From NCBI RefSeq assembly GCF_947489565.1, contig NZ_CANLEA010000011.1, positions 124,001-188,000 of the forward strand: a DNA stretch of 64,000 nucleotides, given 5' to 3'. Below the pieces are notes generated by a model. The model made no database searches, had not been told where the DNA came from, and saw only the letters and a list, made by a program, of their open reading frames with translations. This DNA is from an uncultured Kordia sp. (lineage in GTDB: Bacteria; Bacteroidota; Bacteroidia; Flavobacteriales; Flavobacteriaceae). Shown piece by piece: positions 27,721 to 36,141 of this stretch; positions within the stretch are counted from its first letter, which is position 1; each line of letters opens with the position of its first letter. Position numbers and translations under genes: made by a program.

Positions 27721-27767
27721 AGTTGTTTGCTTTTAGACAAAGTAACTGTATCATACATTCAAAACAT

Positions 27768-27781
27768 TTGACATAAATCAA
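27768..27781 (-). promoter_or_regulatory. FNR/CRP-type operator upstream of the hydrolase gene
   Basis: TTGACATAAATCAA matches TTGAT-N4-ATCAA at 9 of 10 defined positions. On the minus strand, TTACTTTG (27738-27745) is a one-mismatch -7 element, and the site centre lies 36.5 bp upstream of its end. That places the site near -40 relative to the predicted start, a class II activator position. The site lies between the Crp/Fnr gene and the hydrolase gene. Confidence 0.6.
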
Positions 27782-27785
27782 ATAA

Positions 27786-28406
27786 TCATTTTTCAGCGCG
27801 AATTCTACTCAAAGTTTCCTGCGTAATTCCAATATAAGAAGCGACCATTCCTAGTGGAATGCGATGGTAAATATCGTGGTAAGTTTCACAAAAATGGGCG
27901 TATTTTTCTTTGGCAGAAGCAAAACGCATCGAAGTAATTCGTTCCATCAAATGCCCAAAAATAGTTCCCATAGAAAGTCTAGAATAACGTTCCATCTCAG
28001 GAAAATGATCAAACAAATATACCAAATCGTTTACGTGCAATGAAAAAGCTTCGGTGGTTTCAATGGCGTCAATATAATAGATGTCTTTTTTGCGTTGCAT
28101 AAAACTTCTGGGAGAATTTATCCATTCATTTGTACTGCAAAAATATTCACTCACTTCTTTGCCATCTTTTAAAAAATACGTGCGCAAAATTCCTTTTCGG
28201 ATAAAATAACTTTTGGTGGAAATTTGATCCGCATCTAATACAAGTTCCCCTTTTTTAAATGTAACGACGTGCAATTTATCTTTCAATTCAGCTTTAAGCT
28301 TATCGGAAAGTTTAATGTATTGCTCAAAATGTTCAAATATGTTTTCGGTCGTTTCGATAGGAAATGGTTTATGTGTTTTTTTTGATATCAGTAGTAAAAT
28401 ATGCAA
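27786..28406 (-). CDS. Crp/Fnr family transcriptional regulator (second)
   Basis: A 206-residue protein with a cyclic-nucleotide-binding-type jelly roll (about 25-140) and a C-terminal winged helix ending TQETLSRIR. Glu197, Ser200 and Arg201 again give the E-x2-S-R pattern that reads TTGAT half-sites. No ATG precedes the domain and a stop codon lies two codons upstream, so the start is the TTG at 28406 or a later non-ATG codon. No Fe-S-type Cys cluster is present. It lies 10 bp after a membrane-protein gene and just upstream of the hydrolase operon and its operator. Confidence 0.85.
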   Translation of the reverse strand: MHILLLISKKTHKPFPIETTENIFEHFEQYIKLSDKLKAELKDKLHVVTFKKGELVLDADQISTKSYFIRKGILRTYFLKDGKEVSEYFCSTNEWINSPRSFMQRKKDIYYIDAIETTEAFSLHVNDLVYLFDHFPEMERYSRLSMGTIFGHLMERITSMRFASAKEKYAHFCETYHDIYHRIPLGMVASYIGITQETLSRIRAEK

Positions 28407-28416
28407 AAACTATATA

Positions 28417-28872
28417 CTAATCAGTCTTGTCAATATTGAGTTTTTCATAAATGACTTGCCGCTGAAAACGTTTCTCGCTTTGATACACAATAACACAAAA
28501 CAAAATATACAGTATCATAAAAACAGCAACAATACCTGTATACAACCAAAAACGTTCGTTTTCATATAAATAAAAAAGCTTCCAAGAAAAAAAGCCAAAC
28601 AATAGCACAAATATTCCTGAGAAAAATACTTTTCCATATATATTGGGCTTTGCTTTAATATTGATCAAGTGATGTTGACTGTTAAATGTAAAAATGAAAA
28701 CAGCATACAAACTCGCAGTCCAACTATTCTGTTGCCAAAGTCGAACTTCTCTTTCAGTGCTACTTCCATGTAGTTTTTTATTCTTAAAAAGAAAACACAA
28801 AAAATGCGCCCGAAATGTATCGGGTTTTTCAATGACAATGAGTTGAGCAACTTCTTTTTGGGTAATTTCCAT
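28417..28872 (-). CDS. Hypothetical membrane protein, two transmembrane helices
   Basis: A 151-residue protein. Residues 1-75 are polar to mixed; two hydrophobic helices lie at about 82-102 and 109-132, followed by a short basic tail. No family is recognised. It sits 10 bp upstream of the second Crp/Fnr gene on the same strand, so the two are probably co-transcribed. It might influence the regulator, but this is only a context argument. Confidence 0.65.
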   Translation of the reverse strand: MEITQKEVAQLIVIEKPDTFRAHFLCFLFKNKKLHGSSTEREVRLWQQNSWTASLYAVFIFTFNSQHHLINIKAKPNIYGKVFFSGIFVLLFGFFSWKLFYLYENERFWLYTGIVAVFMILYILFCVIVYQSEKRFQRQVIYEKLNIDKTD

Positions 28873-28908
28873 AGGTTGAATTTCTTCTTCTAAAAAAGTG
28901 AAAGTATA

Positions 28909-29424
28909 TTATTTTAACTGAAAACTCTTAAAAACTGTATTTGCAGTACTGATATAGTTATCATATTGATCCTCTTCACAAGTAAGTGTAAGTACAAAGG
29001 CTTTATTATCTATAACATAATAATGCTGTGCAAATTTTAACTTATAACCATTTTGTTCTCCAAGATAAACAACGCGATGATAGGGATTTGAGCCGCTGGT
29101 AACTCGTTTACTTTCAATAATTTTTCCGTTTTGAATCACCGTTTTTATTTGTTCCTCAGAGATTTCAGTATACGAATCAAGATCCATATTATAACCTGTC
29201 AAATCTTGAATCAATACGTTTATATTTTCTGTAAAAATATCATCCGCTGAACTTAGTTGACTGTATATAATCAAATCTGCTCCAATACTTCCAGAAGTAT
29301 CAATTTTCCAATCACTAGGATACTGTATTGAATATGCGTCTCGAGTTATTGATTTCCATGAGTCTTGTGCATAAATGCTGAAACTAGTGCACACAAACAA
29401 TATAAGTAGCGTTATTTTTTTCAT
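28909..29424 (-). CDS. Exported PsbP/DcrB-like protein
   Basis: A 171-residue protein with a signal peptide (1-19, ending IYAQ). The mature part begins with YSIQYPSDWKID, the characteristic opening of PsbP-like and DcrB/DUF1795 domains, and ends with a TANTVFKSF helix typical of the fold. Proteins of this type are small periplasmic or membrane-associated proteins of unclear role in non-photosynthetic bacteria. It lies downstream of tatA beyond a terminator, so it is probably transcribed separately. Confidence 0.78.
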   Translation of the reverse strand: MKKITLLILFVCTSFSIYAQDSWKSITRDAYSIQYPSDWKIDTSGSIGADLIIYSQLSSADDIFTENINVLIQDLTGYNMDLDSYTEISEEQIKTVIQNGKIIESKRVTSGSNPYHRVVYLGEQNGYKLKFAQHYYVIDNKAFVLTLTCEEDQYDNYISTANTVFKSFQLK

Positions 29425-29481
29425 AATAAAATTGGAATCTTCGTTATAAATCTAAAGCTAGTTCTTTTCTGGTCTAAAAAC

Positions 29482-29513
29482 AAAAAATCCACACTGCTAC
29501 AGTGTGGATTTTT
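29482..29513. terminator. Bidirectional intrinsic terminator after tatA
   Basis: A 13-bp perfect stem (29483-29495 with 29501-29513), a 5-nt loop and an A run on the left that becomes a U tract for leftward transcription. It closes the tatA transcript. Confidence 0.85.
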
Positions 29514-29538
29514 GTATCTTTTATATCTAAAAAGGAAA

Positions 29539-29727
29539 TTATTCTTTTTCTACTTTCTTAGTTTCGTCTTCACCTTTACTTGCATCCTTAAATTCTCTAA
29601 TTCCGCTTCCTAAACCGCGCATTAATTCTGGAATCTTTCTTCCTCCAAACAAAAGTAATACAACAACTACAATTAAGATAATCGAAGTTCCTCCTGGGAT
29701 AGCTAAAAACATATTTAATGACATCAT
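29539..29727 (-). CDS. tatA: Twin-arginine translocase subunit TatA/TatE
   Basis: A 62-residue protein with the TatA build. A short N-terminal transmembrane helix (about 14-29) is followed by the [12 protein letters not shown] hinge, an amphipathic helix (about 33-48) and a charged tail. It forms the pore-type component that exports folded proteins. It is a single-gene transcript with its own promoter and terminator; tatB and tatC homologues are not in the window. The start has two ATG codons in tandem (29727 and 29724). Confidence 0.95.
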   Translation of the reverse strand: MMSLNMFLAIPGGTSIILIVVVVLLLFGGRKIPELMRGLGSGIREFKDASKGEDETKKVEKE

Positions 29728-29747
29728 AATGTTTGTTATTTAAGTTA

Positions 29748-29755
29748 CAAAGGTA
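29748..29755 (-). promoter_or_regulatory. Candidate -7 element of tatA
   Basis: On the minus strand this reads TACCTTTG, an exact TAnnTTTG match, 20 bp before the tatA start. Confidence 0.5.
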
Positions 29756-29831
29756 AAAATAAATAGATACTTAGCATTAAAGAAGCATAAAAAAAACACT
29801 TCAATACAATTTATTCCTAATATTTTTCTTT

Positions 29832-29839
29832 TAAGTTTG
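29832..29839 (+). promoter_or_regulatory. Candidate -7 element of the M23 peptidase gene
   Basis: TAAGTTTG is an exact TAnnTTTG match, 17 bp before the start at 29857. It is arranged divergently from the tatA promoter, so the two share a 130-bp control region. Confidence 0.5.
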
Positions 29840-29856
29840 TAACGCAGAAAATAATC

Positions 29857-30729
29857 ATGGCAAAAGAAAATCGAAAAAAACGACAACTCAAAAAGAAGCT
29901 TTTGCACAAGTATCGTTTGGTTATTCTCAATGAAGATACTTTTGAAGAGCGTATTTCTTTTAAACTCACACGCTTAAATGTATTTGTATTAGTTACATTT
30001 TCTGCTATCATGCTCATTGTATTAACCACTTTTTTAATTGCGTTTACTTCCTTGCGGGAATATATTCCGGGATATTCGTCTACGGCATTAAAGCAAAAAG
30101 CGATTCATTTGAATGAAAAAATTGATTCCTTAGAACAAATTGCACGTAGAGATTCTATTTACTTAAAATCGATTCGTGATGTCCTTACGGGAGAAGTGAA
30201 AAGCAAAAGCATAAATAAAGATTCCTTATTTAAGTCGTTTGAAGCAGATCCTGATCAGGTAAGCTTAGCGCCAAACAAGCAAGATTCTTTATTGCGTGAA
30301 GAAGTAGCACAGGAAGACAAATACAATTTGTTTGAAACAGCGACATCCAAAGTCAATTTTAAATTGTTTCCGCCTGTAAAAGGAGAAGTATCTCAAAAAT
30401 ACAACGCCAAAGAAAAACATTTTGCAGTAGATGTGGTAGTGCCCAAAGATACGCCTGTAAAAGCAACTGCTGACGGAATGGTTATTTTTGCCGAATGGAC
30501 TGCCGAAACAGGATATGTAATTATCATTGAACATTCAAACAATTTGATATCGGTTTACAAGCATAATGCGTCCTTAACCAAACAACAAGGTGATTTGGTA
30601 CGCGTAGGAGAAGTGGTTGCCAAAGTAGGAAATACAGGAGAATTAACCACAGGACCACATTTACATTTTGAACTCTGGAGCGAAGGATATTCCATTGATC
30701 CAGAATCATTTATAGATTTTAAACCCTAA
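29857..30729 (+). CDS. M23-family metallopeptidase, membrane-anchored
   Basis: A 290-residue protein. It has a basic N-terminus (1-40), one transmembrane helix (about 42-64), a coiled-coil linker (about 75-115) and an LytM/M23 domain (about 165-285). Zinc ligands are visible as His188 and Asp192 (HFAVD) and His270 in HLHFE, with His268 as the catalytic partner. It should cut peptidoglycan cross-links or regulate an amidase, in the periplasm near the inner membrane. The full zinc set suggests an active enzyme. The GH3-family gene follows after 51 bp. Confidence 0.92.
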   Translation: MAKENRKKRQLKKKLLHKYRLVILNEDTFEERISFKLTRLNVFVLVTFSAIMLIVLTTFLIAFTSLREYIPGYSSTALKQKAIHLNEKIDSLEQIARRDSIYLKSIRDVLTGEVKSKSINKDSLFKSFEADPDQVSLAPNKQDSLLREEVAQEDKYNLFETATSKVNFKLFPPVKGEVSQKYNAKEKHFAVDVVVPKDTPVKATADGMVIFAEWTAETGYVIIIEHSNNLISVYKHNASLTKQQGDLVRVGEVVAKVGNTGELTTGPHLHFELWSEGYSIDPESFIDFKP

Positions 30730-30780
30730 AGTCAATACAAAATATACATCTGATTTTAATTTAAGAAAGGAAACACACAG

Positions 30781-32280
30781 ATGAAATCAATCAAAGCCAT
30801 TTTAGCAAAACCTTTTGCAAAGCACATTCGAAAAAAAGTGTCAAAATGGGCAAATAATCCAATAGAAACGCAAGAAAAAGTCTTTAAAAAACTCATTAAA
30901 GAAGCAGCGAATACTGAATTTGGGAAAGATCACGATTTTAAAAACATTCAGTCACATGATGATTTTGTAAAACGTGTTCCCATTCGCGATTACGAAGCGT
31001 TACGATCGTATGTAGATAGAGTTGTCGCAGGAGAAAAAGATATTCTTTGGAAAGGAAAACCGGTATATTTTGCCAAAACTTCAGGAACCACTTCTGGTGC
31101 CAAGTACATTCCCATTACCAAAGAATCGATGCCAACACATGTAGAAGCTGCTCGAAATGCCATCTTGCTTTATATTGCTGAAACTGGAAATGCAGACTTT
31201 GTAGACGGAAAAATGATCTTTTTGCAAGGAAGTCCTGTATTGCAAGAAAAAAACGGTGTAAAACTCGGAAGACTTTCCGGAATTGTTGCGCATTATGTAC
31301 CAGGCTATCTTCAAAAAAACAGAATGCCAAGCTGGGAAACCAATTGCATCGAAGATTGGGAAACCAAAGTAGAAGCCATTGTCGATGAAACCTTGGACGA
31401 AAAAATGGCAATTATCAGCGGAATTCCTTCGTGGGTTCAAATGTATTTTGAGCGAATAGAAGAACGAACTGGCAAAAAAATAGGCGAAGTTTTCCCAGAT
31501 TTCAATCTCTTTATTTTTGGCGGAGTCAACTTTGAGCCGTATCGCAATAAGTTTGAAAATCTAATTGGAAGAAAAGTAGATAGCATCGAATTATATCCTG
31601 CTAGTGAAGGGTTTTTTGCCTTTCAAGACGAGCAAAATGACAAAGGAATGTTGTTGCAACTGAATTCGGGTATCTTTTATGAATTCGTCAAAGCAGACAA
31701 TTTTTTTGATGAAAATCCGACGCGAATCACCATAAAAGATGTAGAAGTAGGTGTAAATTATGTCATGATTATCTCTACCAATGCAGGACTGTGGAGTTAT
31801 AATATTGGCGATACTGTGGAGTTTACTTCTGTAAAACCTTATAAAGTTATTGTTTCTGGACGTATCAAACATTTTATTTCGGCTTTTGGCGAACATGTCA
31901 TCGGAAAAGAAGTGGAACAAGCACTCAACGATGCTTTGCAAGATGCTGGCGCAAGCATCAATGAATTTACAGTCGCACCGCAAATCAATCCAGCAGTAGG
32001 TTTACCTTATCATGAATGGTTTATTGAATTTGAAAAAGCGCCAGAAAACATAGAAAAATTTGCAGCAACTATTGATGCTTCATTGCAGCAACAAAACAGT
32101 TATTATTTTGATTTAATAGAAGGGAAAGTTTTAAAACGATTACAAATTACCCAAATTCAAAAAGACGGCTTTCAAAACTATATGAAATCGATAGGAAAAT
32201 TGGGTGGACAAAATAAAATTCCTAGATTGTCAAACGATAGAAAAATCGCTGAAATACTAACGAATCATAAAAAAGCTTAG
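30781..32280 (+). CDS. GH3-type acyl-adenylate-forming family protein
   Basis: A 499-residue protein matching the GH3 auxin-responsive promoter family by its N-terminal FAKTSGTTSGAKYIP segment (an adenylate-forming P-loop-like motif, about residues 98-112), the PASEGFFAF region and a GEHVIGKEVE segment late in the domain. Plant GH3 enzymes join amino acids to acyl acids. Bacterial homologues are widespread in Bacteroidota and their substrate is unknown. It may be co-transcribed with the M23 gene. The DUF6909 gene follows with its own -7 element. Confidence 0.88.
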   Translation: MKSIKAILAKPFAKHIRKKVSKWANNPIETQEKVFKKLIKEAANTEFGKDHDFKNIQSHDDFVKRVPIRDYEALRSYVDRVVAGEKDILWKGKPVYFAKTSGTTSGAKYIPITKESMPTHVEAARNAILLYIAETGNADFVDGKMIFLQGSPVLQEKNGVKLGRLSGIVAHYVPGYLQKNRMPSWETNCIEDWETKVEAIVDETLDEKMAIISGIPSWVQMYFERIEERTGKKIGEVFPDFNLFIFGGVNFEPYRNKFENLIGRKVDSIELYPASEGFFAFQDEQNDKGMLLQLNSGIFYEFVKADNFFDENPTRITIKDVEVGVNYVMIISTNAGLWSYNIGDTVEFTSVKPYKVIVSGRIKHFISAFGEHVIGKEVEQALNDALQDAGASINEFTVAPQINPAVGLPYHEWFIEFEKAPENIEKFAATIDASLQQQNSYYFDLIEGKVLKRLQITQIQKDGFQNYMKSIGKLGGQNKIPRLSNDRKIAEILTNHKKA

Positions 32281-32298
32281 AAATATCAAATTAACTTG

Positions 32299-32306
32299 TA
32301 TTTTTG
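32299..32306 (+). promoter_or_regulatory. Candidate -7 element of the DUF6909 gene
   Basis: TATTTTTG is an exact TAnnTTTG match placed 16 bp before the ATG at 32323, in the short gap after the GH3-family gene. No clear -33 TTG was found. Confidence 0.45.
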
Positions 32307-32322
32307 TGCGGAAAAACCATTT

Positions 32323-34017
32323 ATGAGTAACATCAGAGTACACGAAAGAACGAGAGCGCAAGAATCTTCGGGAGCCATTGAACGTTTGTATATTACCATG
32401 AGACATTTATTTAATCGTGGCTTTTACAAACCTATGGGAGTTTCTGGGGAAACATTGCGACAGTCTTTACTATTGTTACGTCCCGAAATATATGGCTCAG
32501 TAGCTGAAGACAAGGCAGAAATTAACGGTTTACTATACGTAATTGATCGTTTGCCTATTGGTATAGAAGAATGCCGTTTTATCAATTTAACTTCTGATGA
32601 AGGCTTCAAAAATTCGCATTTCGAAGTCATAATTCCACCCAAAAGACGTAGAAATTGTTACCGAATCGATAAAGAGCAAATGAACATCGAAATTACGCGA
32701 GGTCGCTCTGAAATCTATGATATTCTAACACACTTGACGTTTTTATTTATAGAATCACACAAAATAAGTGATCGTGTTCTTATTGGTGAAGATGGAGAAA
32801 CCATTCGCGATTGGGAAAAATTAGAACAAGCAGTCTGTAAAAAGAAAAAATTAAGTTTAGCCGAACGTGAAATTGCTATTACGCACACCGCGAATATTTT
32901 AGGCAGAACTTTTGAAGAAATTTTACATGCCCATAAAACGTTTTCTACGAAAGAAAATCCAGAACGCTTTTTAAATATCATTTATTGGTTAGGAAAATTG
33001 GCCATAGATGAAGTAGTTTTGGGACAAAAAAGAACCATTACGTTTAGTCCTGTATTGCGTGAACGCTTAGGACATCATATTCACGGAGAAGTTTGGGCAA
33101 ATAATATTAAAAAAGTACTTAAAGACAATAAACTGTTGCATAGACCTATTCATATCATTAGTGCCAATATGCACAGTGTGATGAACTCTATATTTGCACC
33201 AAAACTATTGCAAAAAGAACTCAATACTACCGATGAATTTGATATTTTTGAAGCCTTAAGTGCCTCAGGAAAAAATACACTTAGAAATAAAGTAGAAAAA
33301 GAAGCGTTGAAGAAGGGAATGATTTATATCAAAGATGAATCGGGAACAAACATCAACGTGCAAATCTTTGATACGTCTAAAATAGATTTTAGCAAAACAA
33401 GTTATTCGTGTTGTGCTACAAATGATGATGAAAAACCAGTATTGTTTGTCATGGATTATGCTTTTGGAGAACAAGCCTATGAAACCATAGACGAGTTTTT
33501 AAAGCCATATACTAGCGCAGACAAAACAGAAAAAGAATACCTAAATGTGGCGTCAATTTCCATTATGGGAAAAGCGGGAATTTTAGAAGGAGGAAAAGGA
33601 GACATTATGATTCCGTCGGCACACATTTTTGAAGGAACAGCAGATAACTATCCTTTTAAAAATGAACTGGAAAAAGAAGATTTGGAAGGTCATGGATTGG
33701 AAGTATTTGAAGGTTCTATGATTACCGTATTAGGAACGTCTTTGCAAAACAAAGACATTTTAAAATTCTTCCACGATTCTACTTGGAATGTCATTGGACT
33801 CGAAATGGAAGGAGCACATTATCAAAAAGCCATTCAATCGGCTTCTAAGATACGAGGAAGTATCTCTGAAAATGTAAAAGTAAGATATGCGTATTATGCA
33901 TCTGATAATCCGCTAGAAACAGGAAGTACATTGGCTTCTGGAGGATTAGGAACAACAGGTGTAAAACCAACATATTTAATAACAAGAAAAATATTAGAAC
34001 AACTATTTAACAACTAA
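32323..34017 (+). CDS. DUF6909 family protein with nucleoside phosphorylase-like C-terminal half
   Basis: A 564-residue protein from the ATG at 32323; a TTG at 32296 would add only nine residues spanning the -7 element. The N-terminal half (about 1-270) is helical and unrecognised beyond DUF6909. The C-terminal half contains VMDYAFGEQAYE (377-388) and EMEG (494-497). The second is the hallmark of purine nucleoside phosphorylase/MTAN/AMP nucleosidase enzymes, and a TGVKPTYL segment follows. An N-glycosidase or phosphorylase activity is possible but inferred. The Wzz-like gene begins 10 bp downstream, so this gene may share a transcript with the glycan locus. Confidence 0.8.
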   Translation: MSNIRVHERTRAQESSGAIERLYITMRHLFNRGFYKPMGVSGETLRQSLLLLRPEIYGSVAEDKAEINGLLYVIDRLPIGIEECRFINLTSDEGFKNSHFEVIIPPKRRRNCYRIDKEQMNIEITRGRSEIYDILTHLTFLFIESHKISDRVLIGEDGETIRDWEKLEQAVCKKKKLSLAEREIAITHTANILGRTFEEILHAHKTFSTKENPERFLNIIYWLGKLAIDEVVLGQKRTITFSPVLRERLGHHIHGEVWANNIKKVLKDNKLLHRPIHIISANMHSVMNSIFAPKLLQKELNTTDEFDIFEALSASGKNTLRNKVEKEALKKGMIYIKDESGTNINVQIFDTSKIDFSKTSYSCCATNDDEKPVLFVMDYAFGEQAYETIDEFLKPYTSADKTEKEYLNVASISIMGKAGILEGGKGDIMIPSAHIFEGTADNYPFKNELEKEDLEGHGLEVFEGSMITVLGTSLQNKDILKFFHDSTWNVIGLEMEGAHYQKAIQSASKIRGSISENVKVRYAYYASDNPLETGSTLASGGLGTTGVKPTYLITRKILEQLFNN

Positions 34018-34027
34018 TAACGAGAAT

Positions 34028-35122
34028 ATGAGCGAAAATAACCAAAATGTGCTGCCTGAAAAACCACCACAAACTGGCAATGAGATAGATCTGAAAGAGC
34101 TCTTCAGAATGATAGGAAGTGCTTTTAACAGACTCTTTTTATTTATAAGAAATATACTTTTATTCCTACTAGACTTATTAATAAGAGCCTTAATTATAGT
34201 TAGGGTACATATCGTAAAATTTGTGATTGTAGGGTTTTTAAGTATTGTTATTGGCTGGTTTATTGACTCTAGAAAAGAGGCGGTATATGGCTCAAGTATG
34301 TATGTGCAAACAAACTACGGAAGTACACGTCAACTATACTCTAATGTTAAATATTATCAAGGACTTGTAGAAGAAGGAGATAGTACAAAATTAGCAAGTC
34401 TTTTTAACATCACTAAAGATCAAGCAGGAGGTTTACGTGGATTTGTAATAGAGCCAGATGTGACAGATAATGGAATGCTGAAAGCATATAATGAATTTAT
34501 GAAAACGGCTGATACTACATTTGTTTTAAGAGAAATTGACTTTGACAAGTTTAAACGAAATGTAAGCCCATTAGATTTTTCTGTACATCAAGTTTCTGTT
34601 TATTCGGCTGATAAAGATGTTATTCCTACGCTACAAAACCCAATTATTACCGAAAATATAGAAAACTTTCATATCAAGAGACAAAAAGAAATCAATTTAG
34701 AGAGTCTTGAAAAACAGGCAGAAGCACTTGCAAAGCAATTGGTAAATATTGATTCGTTAGGAAAAGCATATAAGGAAATATTATTGCAAGAACCTGTAAA
34801 AGAAACAGCAGGAAAAGCTTCAAATACTTATATTCAACTGGCTGCAAATAACGAAAGAAAAACAAAAGAAATTGAGTTATTAGCTGTAAACGAAAAGCTT
34901 GCGAATAGAATTCTTGAAATCAATAGACAAAAAGAATTAGAAAAAGAAACGATTAATGTATTGAGTGATTTTTCTCCTGGAGCAAGGATTAGATCTTTCT
35001 ACGATAAATATCTATACAGAATTCCAATGGTAACAATTTCATTGTTATTAATGTTTATCTTATTGAGAGAATTAAATAAATATTTAAATACATACGCTGA
35101 TAACAAACGATCGAATGCCTAA
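34028..35122 (+). CDS. Wzz-like polysaccharide co-polymerase (predicted)
   Basis: A 364-residue membrane protein. The cytoplasmic N-terminus (1-33) is followed by a long hydrophobic, Arg-punctuated region (about 34-82), which may hold one or two helices. A large extracytoplasmic domain follows, with a coiled coil at about 215-315, and then a final transmembrane helix (about 330-349). This topology matches chain-length regulators, although the usual Pro-rich motif before the second helix is not clear. No tyrosine kinase domain is attached. It opens the glycan locus and overlaps rfbB by 8 bp. The assignment rests on topology and context. Confidence 0.6.
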   Translation: MSENNQNVLPEKPPQTGNEIDLKELFRMIGSAFNRLFLFIRNILLFLLDLLIRALIIVRVHIVKFVIVGFLSIVIGWFIDSRKEAVYGSSMYVQTNYGSTRQLYSNVKYYQGLVEEGDSTKLASLFNITKDQAGGLRGFVIEPDVTDNGMLKAYNEFMKTADTTFVLREIDFDKFKRNVSPLDFSVHQVSVYSADKDVIPTLQNPIITENIENFHIKRQKEINLESLEKQAEALAKQLVNIDSLGKAYKEILLQEPVKETAGKASNTYIQLAANNERKTKEIELLAVNEKLANRILEINRQKELEKETINVLSDFSPGARIRSFYDKYLYRIPMVTISLLLMFILLRELNKYLNTYADNKRSNA

Positions 35123-36134
35123 AAATGCTATACTTATTACTGGTGGAGCTGGATTTATAGGAGCAAACTATATTCCGTATTTCTTGGAACAACACCAAGA
35201 CACAATTGTTGTGAATATTGATAAGCTTACGTATGCTGGCGACTTAAGTAATTTGGTAGAAATAAGCAATCATGAAAACTATAAGTTTGTACAAGGTGAT
35301 ATTTGCGATAGAAGTTTGATAGAGAAGCTTTTTGAAACGTATGATTTTAAAGGAGTCATTCATTTTGCTGCAGAATCACATGTAGACAATTCTATCAAAA
35401 ATCCAGATGCATTCATACAAACGAATATCTTTGGAACATTTAACTTATTAGATGTAGCCAAAAAATCGTGGATGGATGGTCCAAACCAAGTGAAAGCTGG
35501 CTATGAAGCGTGCAGATTTCATCACATTTCAACCGATGAGGTATATGGAACCTTAGGCGAAACAGGATTGTTTACAGAAGATACATCGTACGCACCAAAC
35601 AGTCCGTACAGTGCTTCCAAAGCATCGTCTGATTTTATTGTGCGCAGTTACTTTCATACCTATGGAATGAATGTGGTAACGACAAATTGTTCAAACAATT
35701 ATGGACCAAAACAACATGATGAAAAACTAATTCCAACCATCATACGTAAAGCAATTACAGGAGAAAATATTCCTATTTACGGTGACGGAATGAATATTCG
35801 CGATTGGTTGTATGTATTAGATCATTGCAAAGGAATTCATCTCGTATACCAAACAGGAAAAGTAGGTGAAACTTATAATGTTGGAGGAAGAAATGAGCGT
35901 ACCAATGTGTATATTGCAAATACAATATGTGAGTTATTGGACAAATTACGTCCAAAAGAAACTTCATATAAAGAGCAAATTTCCTTTGTAACCGATAGAC
36001 CAGGACACGATTTTCGCTATGCAATTGATGCTAATAAGTTAGAAAATGAACTTGGTTGGAAAGCGGAGGAAACTTTTGAATCGGGCATTTTAAAAACCAT
36101 TGAATGGTATTTGAATAAATACGAAACGAAATAA
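35115..36134 (+). CDS. rfbB: dTDP-glucose 4,6-dehydratase
   Basis: A 339-residue SDR enzyme with the NAD-binding GGAGFIGANY motif at the N-terminus, HFAAESHVDNS (about 87-97), ISTDEVYG, and the YSASKA active-site Tyr/Lys. It converts dTDP-glucose to dTDP-4-keto-6-deoxyglucose, the second step of dTDP-L-rhamnose synthesis. It overlaps the Wzz-like gene by 8 bp and is followed by rfbA after 7 bp, so translational coupling is likely. Confidence 0.96.
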   Translation: MPKNAILITGGAGFIGANYIPYFLEQHQDTIVVNIDKLTYAGDLSNLVEISNHENYKFVQGDICDRSLIEKLFETYDFKGVIHFAAESHVDNSIKNPDAFIQTNIFGTFNLLDVAKKSWMDGPNQVKAGYEACRFHHISTDEVYGTLGETGLFTEDTSYAPNSPYSASKASSDFIVRSYFHTYGMNVVTTNCSNNYGPKQHDEKLIPTIIRKAITGENIPIYGDGMNIRDWLYVLDHCKGIHLVYQTGKVGETYNVGGRNERTNVYIANTICELLDKLRPKETSYKEQISFVTDRPGHDFRYAIDANKLENELGWKAEETFESGILKTIEWYLNKYETK

Positions 36135-36141
36135 TATATAA

